A DNA stretch of 64,000 nucleotides from Methylococcaceae bacterium (GCA_006844585.1 SPJM01000344.1:1-64000), one strand, 5' to 3'. Counted from the stretch's first letter, positions 21,256 through 32,090 are shown. The notes: generated by a model from the letters alone, not told the origin. Numbers and translations are program-made.

Positions 21256-22140
21256 CTAAGGTTCAACGCCTTCCCAAAAAGAACGTTGTTGCGGGCTGTA
21301 TCCAAAATCTTCCTGCGCCGGTTGCGAGCTGAAGGCCATATTTTGATTCATGCGCTCAATCATCGCCAGGGACGCTGAAGAAAAACGGGGGAAGCATTTT
21401 AAAAACATCACGCCTAAGCGAAAAAGCCACAGCGGTAAACGAATAATTCGCGTTTTCCTGCCCATATCGTCAAAAACTTTGGCCACCATTTGGCGATAAC
21501 TCATTTCCTCAAAACCGGATAAAGTATACGCTTTATTACAACTTTTCTCATGCTTTAATGCGAGGATGCAGCCCCGCGCAATATCGTCAGCATGCACCGG
21601 CTGACGCAAGCCCTTGCCTCCCCCCAAGATAGGAAAAAAACCAAATCGTTGAATAAAAAAGGCAATTCGGCTTAAATTTTGATCGAAGCCTGGCTTATAA
21701 ATCAAAGTGGGACGAAACAAAGTCCAGTCTATTTCATTTCGCTGCGCCCAGTTGATAAAGCTCTCTTCGCCGCGCCGTAAGTTTTGAACAACTTGCAAAT
21801 CCTCAGTATTTGAAGAGTCAACTTTGGTAAAGATACTGCTTGAACTTAATGCGATAATGCGCTTTTTTTTACAATGATTTTCTAAGCATTGAAAATATCC
21901 CGGCAATACCCAAATAGGCGCCAATGAAATCCAAACATCAATACGACACTCCGCCCGCCAAAAATCAGCATTCTCCCAATTCATCCATTTAATGGGTTCA
22001 CCCGTCGGCTCCGAAATTATTTTTTTTCGCGTGAATGCGTAAACATCAGCGCCCTGTTGCGCCAACAACGGCAATAAACTTCCGCCAACCAGGCTATTAG
22101 CGCCTATCACCCCAACAGTTAACGACAAGGCTTCATTCAC
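21256..22140 (-). CDS. NAD-dependent epimerase/reductase
   Basis: GVIGANSLVGGSLLPLL Rossmann motif. Confidence 0.85.
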   Translation of the reverse strand: MNEALSLTVGVIGANSLVGGSLLPLLAQQGADVYAFTRKKIISEPTGEPIKWMNWENADFWRAECRIDVWISLAPIWVLPGYFQCLENHCKKKRIIALSSSSIFTKVDSSNTEDLQVVQNLRRGEESFINWAQRNEIDWTLFRPTLIYKPGFDQNLSRIAFFIQRFGFFPILGGGKGLRQPVHADDIARGCILALKHEKSCNKAYTLSGFEEMSYRQMVAKVFDDMGRKTRIIRLPLWLFRLGVMFLKCFPRFSSASLAMIERMNQNMAFSSQPAQEDFGYSPQQRSFWEGVEP

Positions 22141-23074
22141 GAGATTTTTTCAGCATTCTTTTTAATTGTAAGCCCGTCATTAACAAAGCAAACCGCAGCC
22201 AAATTGCGCTGATGATCAATAGTGTCAACACACTCGGATAACGATGCCAAAAAAACTTTTTATAAAAGCGCGTCATGCCCTTATGTTTATGCCACTCCAC
22301 CATTATTTTCCGGTCGCGACTACACCAACCCAGCTCATGCACCAGCACGGCATCCGGCACAAACATTATCATCCACCCGCCTTCCATAAAGCGTTGACAC
22401 CAATCTAAATCTTCGCAATGCAGAAAGTAGCCTTCATCCCAAACGCCAATGTCTTCTATCGCCGCCCTTTTCACCATCATGCAGGCGCCGGAAATCGCCT
22501 CAACCTCAACCGCTTTTTCAGGCAAAGGTTGCTGATGCAAATTAAAATCCACCAGCAATCCGGGAAACCATTTTGCAAACCGGTTTAATTTAAATATTCG
22601 CACTAAGGCTCTAGCCGGGGTAGGAATCAAACGCCTGCCGCCCGCTTGCTCCCTGCCGTCCGGAAAGGTCATCAATGGCCCTGTCATGCCGATTTTCGGC
22701 GCTGAATGCAAAACACCCAGCAGGCTCTCCATTGCTCCGTTCTGTAATTGAGCATCCGGATTCAAAAATAAAATATTGTCGAAACGCGCCAAGGACAAGC
22801 CTATATTACACGCTGCCGAAAAGCCCTGGTTTTGTTGGTTTTTATGTATGCGTAATCGCTCATCCATCCCGAAGGCGATATTCAAATCACCTATGCTATT
22901 ATCAATTGATGCATTATCGACCACAATCACTTCCGCCGCCGAATAATACTCAAACACCGATTTAACACAGGCAATCAACTTATCACCGGCGTTGAAATTA
23001 ACGATAACAACAGAAACCGGTCGAAGATCAACCGAACCAGCCACTATACTTCCTTCAGCAATAATACTCTGCAA
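22133..23074 (-). CDS. Glycosyltransferase family 2
   Basis: VSVVIVNFNAGDKL, FLNPDAQL. Confidence 0.93.
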   Translation of the reverse strand: MQSIIAEGSIVAGSVDLRPVSVVIVNFNAGDKLIACVKSVFEYYSAAEVIVVDNASIDNSIGDLNIAFGMDERLRIHKNQQNQGFSAACNIGLSLARFDNILFLNPDAQLQNGAMESLLGVLHSAPKIGMTGPLMTFPDGREQAGGRRLIPTPARALVRIFKLNRFAKWFPGLLVDFNLHQQPLPEKAVEVEAISGACMMVKRAAIEDIGVWDEGYFLHCEDLDWCQRFMEGGWMIMFVPDAVLVHELGWCSRDRKIMVEWHKHKGMTRFYKKFFWHRYPSVLTLLIISAIWLRFALLMTGLQLKRMLKKSRE

Positions 23075-23089
23075 AACCAGAAAACCGCC

Positions 23090-24400
23090 TTACTGCTCAG
23101 CAGCCTCTTTTTCCAACCAGTTATTCACCGTAATCAACCACTCCTCGTTAATGCCACCGACCAATCGTTCAAAAAACAATCTGTTTTTGATGTAAGTATA
23201 ACGAGCTTGCAGCAAATCGCGTTTGGCGCGGAACTCCCTGGCCTGCGACAACACCACATCATTAATGGTTTGAACCCCGTATTTAAAACCTTTCTCCATC
23301 GCTTCACGCGATTTGGTGGAGGATTCCAGGGCTTTTTGCGCTGCCTTAATGCGCTTTAAACTGGCGTTGCTACTTAAGTAAAAATCCCGGGTATCTTTAA
23401 CGATTTTCCGCATTGAGGCAATGCGCTCCTGTTTGGAGATTTCCAAACCATAAGCAGCCTCATCAATCCGCCGGGTCGTGCTGCCGCCGGTAAAAATCGG
23501 TAAGTTTACATTGACTGCCGCTACCTGCGTTTCAGTGCGCGGCGTTTCGGAGTTTTGGAAGCCGGTATTACTGATATAGTAATTCAATTGAATATCTACC
23601 ACCGGCAAACGCCGAGATTTCTGCTGAGCCAAATCATTTTTGGCTGCGTCGATTGATTTATCCTGGGCGGTAATCGCCGGGTTTCTATTTTTCGCCTGAT
23701 CGATCCAGTTTTGAATATCGCCTTCTATCGGCTGATAATCAACATCCTGTTTTAAAGAATAAAGCAATTGGTGCTGCTGTCCGGTTAATTCACTCAACGT
23801 TTCGCGAGCCACTACATATTCAGTTTCCGCTTCAATTTCATCGGCAACCAAGGCGTCCAGCTTCGCTTCAATTTCATACACATCGGTGATTTTATTAAGC
23901 TGTTTTTTATATTGCTTAGTCACCTGCTGTAATTGCTTAAGGGTGGATTCTTTTTCCTGGCGCACCAAAAACAAATTATCTTTGGCTTCCAGCACATTGA
24001 AATAACGCTCAACCACATCCGCCATTAAACTTTGGCTGCTGTCGTTATATTCCGCTTCCAACTGTTTGGTCAATTCCTGATGTTTTTTCCAATCCCAGTA
24101 TTTGGGCAAATCAACCACTGATTGAGACAGGGAAATATTATACCTTTGCCCCCGATAAGCATCTTCGGCATTACTGCCCGAACGATAAGCGTCATTAAGC
24201 GATAAATTGGCGCTGGCGTTAATCTGCGGCAACAATGCGCCTCCTGCTTGGCCCTGTCGAGCTTTGCCCTGCTCAACTCTCAACTTAGCCATGGTTGTAT
24301 TAGGATCCGCCAATACCGCCAGCCGATAAATCGCCAATAAATCTTCCGCCCACGCTGACTGACTAGTCAGCATAAGCCATACAAAAAACAATTTTTTCAT
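23090..24400 (-). CDS. TolC-family type I secretion outer membrane protein
   Basis: Signal peptide; OEP repeats; overlaps HlyD gene. Confidence 0.92.
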   Translation of the reverse strand: MKKLFFVWLMLTSQSAWAEDLLAIYRLAVLADPNTTMAKLRVEQGKARQGQAGGALLPQINASANLSLNDAYRSGSNAEDAYRGQRYNISLSQSVVDLPKYWDWKKHQELTKQLEAEYNDSSQSLMADVVERYFNVLEAKDNLFLVRQEKESTLKQLQQVTKQYKKQLNKITDVYEIEAKLDALVADEIEAETEYVVARETLSELTGQQHQLLYSLKQDVDYQPIEGDIQNWIDQAKNRNPAITAQDKSIDAAKNDLAQQKSRRLPVVDIQLNYYISNTGFQNSETPRTETQVAAVNVNLPIFTGGSTTRRIDEAAYGLEISKQERIASMRKIVKDTRDFYLSSNASLKRIKAAQKALESSTKSREAMEKGFKYGVQTINDVVLSQAREFRAKRDLLQARYTYIKNRLFFERLVGGINEEWLITVNNWLEKEAAEQ

Positions 24401-25713
24401 CAGTCCTCTATAAACGCTCTGGCGAAAGCATCAGTCACCGGCTGGGTTAAATATTCAAATAAGGTGCGCTCGCCGGTATTAATCAGCACTTCAGCCGGCA
24501 TACCCGGCAGCAATTCCAATTCCGCCATTTCCTGGATACTTTCCGGCGTTAACTCCACTTTAGCCTTGTAATAGCTCATCCCGCTCTGTTCATCGATTAA
24601 GCTATCCGCCGATAAATTAATCACCTTACCTTCGACCACCGGAGTAATACCCTGTTTGAAGGCGCTGAAACGGACTTCCGCAGTCAAGCCTATATGCACT
24701 CGATCTATATCCAAAGGCGAGACTCTGGCGTCAATCACCAACTCTTCATCATCAGGCACAATATCCAATATCGGCGTTCCCGGCATAATAACGCCGCCCT
24801 CGGTATGAACTGCTAATCCTAAAACAGTTCCTTGAGCCGGCGATTTAATTTCAGTTCTATCCAGCTTATCTTGAATAGCAATCATCCGCTCACTTAAATC
24901 ATAGAGCTTGGATTGAGTCTCACTCAATTGATTAACCACTTCTTCTAGGAATTGTTTTTTCAATTGCAATATCTGCAAACGCGTTTCGCCAATTTGAATT
25001 TCACTACCCGCTATTGAAGAAGTCAATTCCGCAATTTCGCCGTCAATTTGAGCGTTACTGCGCTGCATATCGCGTAATCGCTGCTTGTCAGCAAAACCCT
25101 CCGCCAACAATTCTTTTAAATCAGCAATTTCTTCCTTATAGGAAGCTGCTAACACTCTTTTACTTTGCTGCTGGCCCCGCAGACCTCTGATCGTTGCCTG
25201 TAATTGGCTGATTCTTTTCTTAAGTACGGATATTTCGCCTTGGTGTGAACTTTTCCGCGCGGCAAATATCTGTTCTTGCCCGGCCTTCATTTCCACCAAC
25301 CGGTGATCATCCATTTGCTTTAAACGCTGACTATAAAAAACCTGTTCTTTACCGTCTCTTTCCGACAATAAGCGAGACTCCAAAGTCAGCAAAGTCGCTA
25401 ATTGAGATTTAATGATTTCCAGCTCCGCTTTAATTTGGGTATCATCCAAAATCAACAAGTCATCATCAACATTAACCTGATCGCCTTCTTTGGCAATCAA
25501 TTTTTTGACAATGCCGCCATCTAAATGTTGAACGGTTTTGCGATGCGATTTTACCGTCACCGTACCCGGCGCCAGCGCCGAACCATCAATCGGCGCCAGA
25601 AAGCTCCACACCCCGAACACGCCGACTGTAAGACACAGCACCGCAAAACCGATATATCGAATCGGCTTATCATCAGTCGGTAAATCATCTACAGTCAAAG
25701 ATTCCTGATTCAT
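24400..25713 (-). CDS. HlyD-family type I secretion periplasmic adaptor
   Basis: TM, coiled coil, IKSPAQGTVLGL. Confidence 0.94.
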   Translation of the reverse strand: MNQESLTVDDLPTDDKPIRYIGFAVLCLTVGVFGVWSFLAPIDGSALAPGTVTVKSHRKTVQHLDGGIVKKLIAKEGDQVNVDDDLLILDDTQIKAELEIIKSQLATLLTLESRLLSERDGKEQVFYSQRLKQMDDHRLVEMKAGQEQIFAARKSSHQGEISVLKKRISQLQATIRGLRGQQQSKRVLAASYKEEIADLKELLAEGFADKQRLRDMQRSNAQIDGEIAELTSSIAGSEIQIGETRLQILQLKKQFLEEVVNQLSETQSKLYDLSERMIAIQDKLDRTEIKSPAQGTVLGLAVHTEGGVIMPGTPILDIVPDDEELVIDARVSPLDIDRVHIGLTAEVRFSAFKQGITPVVEGKVINLSADSLIDEQSGMSYYKAKVELTPESIQEMAELELLPGMPAEVLINTGERTLFEYLTQPVTDAFARAFIED

Positions 25714-25726
25714 CTCACTACTCCCT

Positions 25727-27454
25727 TTATATGGTGACCGTTTGAGGCGCTACCGTTTTAACCGGCTGCTGCGCTTGAGCTGCTTTTTTAAACTGCCCCA
25801 ACACATCGTTTCTATCACCGAAAGTGGCCAGCGCCCCCTCATTTAAAACCAGCATTTTATCCACAACAGCCAAAATGTTTTGCCTATGAGTAATAATCAC
25901 TACAGTTGTACCTTGCTCTTTTAAACGCTTAAGCGCATTCGCTAACGCCAACTCACCTTGATCATCCAGATTGGAATTCGGCTCGTCCAAAACCACCAAA
26001 GCAGGCTTACCATATAAGGCTCTAGCCAAACCGATGCGTTGCCGTTGTCCGCCGGAAAGGGTGCCGCCGGCCGGACCGATAATAGTGTCATAACCTTCCG
26101 GCAAGCGTAAAATCAATTCATGCACATCGGCCATTTTCGCCGCCGCCACCACTTTTTCAGAATCAACCTCACTAAAACGCGCGATATTCTCGCTAATGGA
26201 ACCCTCAAACAGCTCAATATCTTGCGGTAAATAACCAATATAAGGCCCTAAAGCTTCGCGATCCCAAGTAAACACATCCGCAGAGTCCAAACGAATTTTC
26301 CCATTGGCGGCCGGCCAAATACCCAGTATGCCTCGCGCCAAAGTAGATTTACCAGCCCCGCTAGGCCCGATAACGGCAAGCGACTCGCCTTTGTCTATAT
26401 GAAAATTAACGCCTTTAATCGCTGGAGTTTTAGCGCCGGGCGGATAAATTACCGCATTCTCTACCTGCAGTTTACCCTCCGGAGCCGGTAAGGCCATTCT
26501 ATCCTTGTCTTCAGGAATTTTTTTCAACATCTCATTGAGCCGAGTATATTGTGACCTGGCTGCGACGAATCCTTTCCATGTGCCGATCAGCAAATCAATC
26601 GGCGCTAAAGCTCGGCCTAATAATACGGAGCCTGCAATCATCAATCCTGCGGTTAATTCCTGCTGAATAGTCAGGTAGGCGCCTATCCCTAAAATTAAAG
26701 ACTGAGACGACATTCGAATGACTTTGGATAAAGAACTCAATAAGCCAGCTTTAGAACTGGCGGATGCCTGTAAATCTAAAATATCATAGGAGCCCCTAAT
26801 CCAGCGCTGCCGAATGGCGTTTAACATCCCCATCGATTCAATAACCTCCGCATTACGCAGACTTTTATTGACGATGGAACGCCCCGCCACCGATAAAGAG
26901 TTAGCTTGTTTTAAAGGCTTACTGGTAAGCTTTTCATTGATAACAGCCAGAATCAGTAAAACAATAGCGGCAAATACCGCAGTCCAGCCATACCAGGGGT
27001 GAAAGAGGAACATGACGGCGATATAAAACGGCAACCAGGGCGCATCGAAAAAAGCGAATAAGCCATTGCCGGTCATGAATTGTCTTAACGCCGTTAAATC
27101 ATCCAAAGGCTGAGAAGATAAGTTTTGACCTCCGGAATATAAAGACTGTTTATAGGCGACGTTAAATAAACGGGTATTCAACAAGGTCTCCAACCGGGTA
27201 CTGACCCTGACTAAGATTTGCGAACGCACCCACTCTAAAAAGCCCAAAGTAATGAACAACGCCAACATAATCAGCGTCAACATTATTAGGGTTGATTCGT
27301 TTCCGGTAGGCACGACCCGATCATATAACTGCAACATATAGATCACCGGAACCAGCATCAAAAAGTTGATTACCATACTAAAACCAGCCGCAGCCAAGAA
27401 CGAGCTTTTACACAAAGTTAAAGCTTCTTCCAAACTGGATTTAACTGAACCCAT
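25727..27454 (-). CDS. Type I secretion permease/ATPase (PrtD-like)
   Basis: TM domain; Walker A GPSGAGKSTLA; LSGGQRQRIGLARAL. Confidence 0.95.
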   Translation of the reverse strand: MGSVKSSLEEALTLCKSSFLAAAGFSMVINFLMLVPVIYMLQLYDRVVPTGNESTLIMLTLIMLALFITLGFLEWVRSQILVRVSTRLETLLNTRLFNVAYKQSLYSGGQNLSSQPLDDLTALRQFMTGNGLFAFFDAPWLPFYIAVMFLFHPWYGWTAVFAAIVLLILAVINEKLTSKPLKQANSLSVAGRSIVNKSLRNAEVIESMGMLNAIRQRWIRGSYDILDLQASASSKAGLLSSLSKVIRMSSQSLILGIGAYLTIQQELTAGLMIAGSVLLGRALAPIDLLIGTWKGFVAARSQYTRLNEMLKKIPEDKDRMALPAPEGKLQVENAVIYPPGAKTPAIKGVNFHIDKGESLAVIGPSGAGKSTLARGILGIWPAANGKIRLDSADVFTWDREALGPYIGYLPQDIELFEGSISENIARFSEVDSEKVVAAAKMADVHELILRLPEGYDTIIGPAGGTLSGGQRQRIGLARALYGKPALVVLDEPNSNLDDQGELALANALKRLKEQGTTVVIITHRQNILAVVDKMLVLNEGALATFGDRNDVLGQFKKAAQAQQPVKTVAPQTVTI

Positions 27455-27636
27455 TATCTAAACCATAATTAATAAAACTTTCTATTATAGCATATGGACA
27501 TTCCAACAAATGTGATGCGGCAAAATTAAGCCATAAAAAAAACCGCAGTAATCATGAAAGATCAATGCGGCTTCATCAACCATTAAAAACTAAAGGAATA
27601 AAAAACATTCCTCTATTCAATCAGGTCAGATAATGA

Positions 27637-28437
27637 TTATTCCGCCGCCGCAGCATCGCCGGAATCAACAGTCCTGGTAGCAGGCAAAGCAGCCGTAACA
27701 TCCGCTACCGTATCATTACAAGCCGGATGTTCAAAACCGGAACTGCTGGTGTCGTTATAAATGATCTGATCATTACCATCGGCATGAGGCCCTGCCGGCA
27801 CATAGTCCAATTCAGCAGCATTACGAATGCGCCAAGCAATATTATGATCAGCGCACGATGAGTCTCCGCTCACACCGACTGCGCCTAAAATATTACCGCT
27901 ACTGTCATATAGAGCTAACCCCCCACCAAACACATTGACGCCGCCAACTTTATTACCCGCTAACGGGTCAGAGGCTGCGCCATAATTTGCTGAAGGCCCT
28001 GCATAAGCAGCAGCGGTATCAACCGGATTACTAAACTGTAATCCATATAGACTACCGCCATCACGCGTGGCTTCATGTAAGTTAGCAGTTGACAAGGCAA
28101 AACCCGGTAAACTGAACGCATTCGCAGTATTCGCTTTTTGAGCGGAAATCACCCGACTGCCCGGCCACTGATCGCCACGCTCGTCTCCCGAACTAGCAAC
28201 CGCGCAAACAATGCCATCTCTATTGACGATAGTCGCCCACATTTCAAAACCAAAGCCGCCGTTGCCATCGACATGCGTTTGCGCATCTTTCAACAACCCC
28301 TCCAAAATGCCATGAATAGCAGCGCGAGACTCCGCATTCGGACAAATATCAACAACATCTTGCGCTAATACATTTGTCGAAGCGACCCCCATAAGCGCAG
28401 AGATTAATACCGGCTTAATCATTTTCTTTATCTTCAT
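27637..28437 (-). CDS. GlcG/HbpS-like heme-binding family protein with signal peptide
   Basis: Sec signal MKIKKMIKPVLISALMGVASTNVLAQ; GGVNVFGGGLALYDSSGNILGAVGVSGDSS. Confidence 0.8.
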   Translation of the reverse strand: MKIKKMIKPVLISALMGVASTNVLAQDVVDICPNAESRAAIHGILEGLLKDAQTHVDGNGGFGFEMWATIVNRDGIVCAVASSGDERGDQWPGSRVISAQKANTANAFSLPGFALSTANLHEATRDGGSLYGLQFSNPVDTAAAYAGPSANYGAASDPLAGNKVGGVNVFGGGLALYDSSGNILGAVGVSGDSSCADHNIAWRIRNAAELDYVPAGPHADGNDQIIYNDTSSSGFEHPACNDTVADVTAALPATRTVDSGDAAAAE

Positions 28438-28568
28438 TTACACCCTCCAAACAGGATTTCATTAATAGAACAATGGCCGGGCACAACATTGTTTTGCCCC
28501 CTCTTTGACCACTACCACTATTGAATTTAGTCTACTATCAAAACCCTGTCAACAGTTCATTAATGAAT

Positions 28569-28611
28569 AAAAAAGACAAGTCAAATGTTCAAGTTAATTC
28601 ATGTACGTTCT
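28569..28611 (-). repeat. Truncated copy of palindromic repeat family A (terminal arm only)
   Basis: AAAAAAGACAAGTCAAATGTTCAAGTTAATTCATGTACGTTCT is about 95% identical to the reverse complement of 39141-39182. Confidence 0.8.
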
Positions 28612-29151
28612 TTAATGCACCGTCTTTTGCGACTCTTCATGCACAGCGAGAGCATGCCGCCAGGGATTTGGGACTTGCCAGTTAGCAGCATCGCTCAAGC
28701 GCAATAACTCGCCTATTATCTTATGAATTTCAGGAACCGACATCACCGAAATGACTTCAACGCTGTTTTTATCATCAAGCAGAATAAGCTTAACTTTTTG
28801 ACTACGGGTAATCGCCAACTTTACCGAATTAACCAGGAATTCGGCCTCAAATATTCTTTCACGGGGCAATACATCTTGAACAATAGGTACTTGCTGCTGC
28901 GCAGCTTCATGCTCAAATTGCTGATAACGTTTTTTTTCGGTTTCCGCCACCCTATCCCCTGACAAAGCATCCGCCGAAACACCGCCCGTTTTTTCCAGCC
29001 ACTCAGCCAATTGCGGCATCACAATCAATAATACGCGACGAGCAAACCAAACAGAAACCATTTGCTTTTCAGCACAATGACTTATCCACTGCAGTCTATC
29101 CTGAGCAGGGTCATATCGCAGCGAAACTGACTTCGAAATAAATTGCTTCAC
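28612..29151 (-). CDS. Conserved hypothetical protein near T1SS
   Basis: 179-aa ORF co-directional with the T1SS genes. Confidence 0.7.
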   Translation of the reverse strand: MKQFISKSVSLRYDPAQDRLQWISHCAEKQMVSVWFARRVLLIVMPQLAEWLEKTGGVSADALSGDRVAETEKKRYQQFEHEAAQQQVPIVQDVLPRERIFEAEFLVNSVKLAITRSQKVKLILLDDKNSVEVISVMSVPEIHKIIGELLRLSDAANWQVPNPWRHALAVHEESQKTVH

Positions 29152-29175
29152 AAATTAACCGGCGACAATACTAAA

Positions 29176-29379
29176 TTATTCAGCGGGCAATTCGTTCGCC
29201 AATGCCGTTTGATAAGCATTCCGCGCCGTTTTGGCAATGGCTAATTGCATGTTCAGACGCTGTATTTCCGCATCGGTATAACGTAAACTTTGCAATTGGG
29301 CCTTGGCGTTATCTGATAAATCTGCGACTTTATACTCTTTATCATTGAACTTAATTACAGCTTCTTGTTGTTCGCTCAT
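29176..29379 (-). CDS. DUF6447-like small protein
   Basis: VIKFNDKEYKVADLSDNAKAQLQSLRYTDAEIQRLNMQLAIAKTARNAY. Confidence 0.75.
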   Translation of the reverse strand: MSEQQEAVIKFNDKEYKVADLSDNAKAQLQSLRYTDAEIQRLNMQLAIAKTARNAYQTALANELPAE

Positions 29380-29688
29380 TGCTTAACCTTTTTCATTGTA
29401 AAAAATCATTTCAACTCAAACTCAACTTAGCCATCGCCATCCGAACATATGTCCGCCGAAAACGACAAGCCATAGCCAATTAAATGGGTATCAATATAAT
29501 AAACTCAACCCCATCCATAATAATTATCCCCCAGCCTTACGCTAATAATAGCTTTTAAGCAAGCACCTCGACTGCTAAACTATACTTATTCAACAAATTC
29601 AGCTGAGCTTTGCATTATCATGCCCCCATAATATACATCCAATTAAAATCATTTCAGCAAAAACCCGACAAAGGAAAGCCTATCATCA

Positions 29689-30171
29689 ATGAAACCCAAA
29701 ATCCGCTCCCTACCTATATTCTTTACGGTTGTTATCAGCTTCATACTCTCGTTTTTTAAACATTTTTCGGTTTTGCTTTACCCGCTCAGCGGCATCATTT
29801 TTTATTTTTATCTACCTATCTTTTACGCCACATCCCGAATGAATATCATTCGCTATCAAGTGAACGGCGAGTACCCCCATATCCGCCTCTATTTAATGGA
29901 GCTGAGCATTTGGTTTTTCAGCACATGCTTTTTTTCCTTTATTCTGGCTCACTTTCTGGCGGATCTCTTTTTTGATCACCAAGCCGCCATTTATCATTTT
30001 TCATACTTTCTACTCACTGTAGGCGTCGTAGGCATTGCCGTTTCCGAATATTACGCCAACAAAAACAAAGCCGAATATGAATCTGCTAAAAAATTCTTTG
30101 AAATACAGGGCTTATTTTACGGTGCAGAAATCATTACCTTAATATTGATTGTATTAATGCTTCATCATTAA
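29689..30171 (+). CDS. Hypothetical multi-TM membrane protein
   Basis: 160 aa with several hydrophobic segments. Confidence 0.6.
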   Translation: MKPKIRSLPIFFTVVISFILSFFKHFSVLLYPLSGIIFYFYLPIFYATSRMNIIRYQVNGEYPHIRLYLMELSIWFFSTCFFSFILAHFLADLFFDHQAAIYHFSYFLLTVGVVGIAVSEYYANKNKAEYESAKKFFEIQGLFYGAEIITLILIVLMLHH

Positions 30172-30192
30172 AATCAAATGATAAGCACCCAA

Positions 30193-31896
30193 TCATAAAA
30201 CAACACCCTTATGGTAAAGCCCGGCAACCGCTAATGCGGACGCCACCCCCAACATCAGCAATACTTTATTAAGAAGCTGACGCCGCCGAATCTTCGCCAA
30301 ACGCTTTGCTTCCTGCTCCAACTGTTTCTGCTCAGCCCATTTTTGAGCCTGAACTTCTTCGTCCAATAACCGCTGATGATAAACCAATAAATCATCAATT
30401 TGCTCAACAAGCTCTTTGATCGATTTTTGTCGGGACAAGGAAGATAACGACAGCATCGTCAACAGCATTTTTTGCAGACTCTCAGGCAAACCATCAAAAA
30501 CATCATTGTCGACAATTTTTTTATTTTTCCAACGCGGTAGAACGCCGGTAATCATTTCATACAAAATGACGCCTATCGAGAAAATATCCGTCCTTTTGGT
30601 TTTTTCTTCACTTCTTAATTTATACCAATTTTGCTCAACGCCTTCCCGGTAATGCTCATCCAACCCAAAGTCGGCCACTTTTGCCCGCCCATATTGATCA
30701 AATAAAATATTCGTTGGCCTTAAGTTGCCGTGAACAACTTGATGCTGATGCGCACAGACCACCCCCTGACAAACCTGGCGCATTATTTTCAGCGCCTCGC
30801 CCCATTCCAGCGGCACAATCATGCGATCTCTCAAAGAACCGCCGTTCATATACTCCAGCACAATAATAAACATGCGTTCGTTCTTGGAAGTACCGTAAAT
30901 TTTCACGATATGCGGATGCGTCAACGCTTTGATCATATTGCTTTCATGCCACCCCTTACTCCACACCGGTCTTTTTTTAATGACCAATAACGACTGATCG
31001 CTACGATTCTGATACAAGTAAACTGCGCCATGCCGCTCTTCCTTGATAATATCCAACACAACAAACTTATTTTTTAACTTGGTCACGCCTTGTTCGGCGC
31101 GTTCTTTCTGAGCCTGATTAAGATGCGTTCCTTGCACGATTTTTAACAAGCCGTCTTTGACCTCATCCGCTGAAGTCGGCCTCAGCTTAGGATCAAGCCT
31201 TAAGCATTGTAAAATCAATTGATCCAAAGCTGGCTCTATACCACTTGCCAGCGTTGAAGGGCGAATTTCACCAGCCTGCGGCTTTTGGCCGGTACATAAG
31301 ACGAACATCAAAACGCCCAATGAATAAATATCGCTTAACGGCGTTACATTATCCGCCGAAATACGCTGCTCCGGGGCCATATAAGCTAAAGTGCCGACTA
31401 GCGCCTCCTCCTTTCCTTGTTCAGCATGAGAACCGCAAAACCGGGCAATGCCGAAGTCCAGCACATGCGCATGACCTTCGTTATCGATCAAAATATTAGC
31501 GGGCTTGATATCCCTGTGTATTACACCGTTCCGATGCGCATACCCCAAAGCCTTACATACCTGAATTAAAATTTCCAGTTTGCGTTTATGGCTTAATTCG
31601 CCTTGCGCCGTTAATTTAGCCAAATCCATGCCTTGCAAATATTCCATGATGAAATAAGGCGTTTTGTCTTCCAATAACCCCCTATCGATAATATGGATAA
31701 TATGCGGATGGTTTAAGCGGGCGATAATATAAGACTCTCGTTCAAACAACTGCAAAGCCATGGAATGATTTGTCAATTGCTGATGAATGACCTTAATCGC
31801 CACTTCTCTATTCAATGAATCCTGCGTCCCTTTATAAACAGTCGCCATCCCTCCAGAGCCAATGGTGTCTGTAATCGTGTATCCCGGAATGAGCAT
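30193..31896 (-). CDS. Tandem Ser/Thr kinase-pseudokinase with C-terminal TM
   Basis: Domain 1 VAIKVI, HRDIKPANIL, DFGIARF, APEQ; domain 2 HGNLRPTNIL, DFGL, no Gly-rich loop; C-terminal TM. Confidence 0.9.
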   Translation of the reverse strand: MLIPGYTITDTIGSGGMATVYKGTQDSLNREVAIKVIHQQLTNHSMALQLFERESYIIARLNHPHIIHIIDRGLLEDKTPYFIMEYLQGMDLAKLTAQGELSHKRKLEILIQVCKALGYAHRNGVIHRDIKPANILIDNEGHAHVLDFGIARFCGSHAEQGKEEALVGTLAYMAPEQRISADNVTPLSDIYSLGVLMFVLCTGQKPQAGEIRPSTLASGIEPALDQLILQCLRLDPKLRPTSADEVKDGLLKIVQGTHLNQAQKERAEQGVTKLKNKFVVLDIIKEERHGAVYLYQNRSDQSLLVIKKRPVWSKGWHESNMIKALTHPHIVKIYGTSKNERMFIIVLEYMNGGSLRDRMIVPLEWGEALKIMRQVCQGVVCAHQHQVVHGNLRPTNILFDQYGRAKVADFGLDEHYREGVEQNWYKLRSEEKTKRTDIFSIGVILYEMITGVLPRWKNKKIVDNDVFDGLPESLQKMLLTMLSLSSLSRQKSIKELVEQIDDLLVYHQRLLDEEVQAQKWAEQKQLEQEAKRLAKIRRRQLLNKVLLMLGVASALAVAGLYHKGVVL

Positions 31897-32090
31897 AGCT
31901 TTATTTAATTTCCATAAACCAATAACAGCTTTGAGTATAGTTCAATGAATTCATTTTCAACTTATTCATTAATTTTCATCAAAATGCCCTTGCATATTTT
32001 GAGAAATGGATTATCATAAATTACACTTATTTTTTAATTGTTTATAAAACAATACTAAAGCTAATTATAAGTTTGATTTAAGGAGCGGCC

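Noticed and set aside
21230-21256. AAGGAACGGGGATTAAATTCACCTTCC resembles a family A terminus
   Set aside because: Only about 20/27 similarity and no hairpin or second end; could be chance
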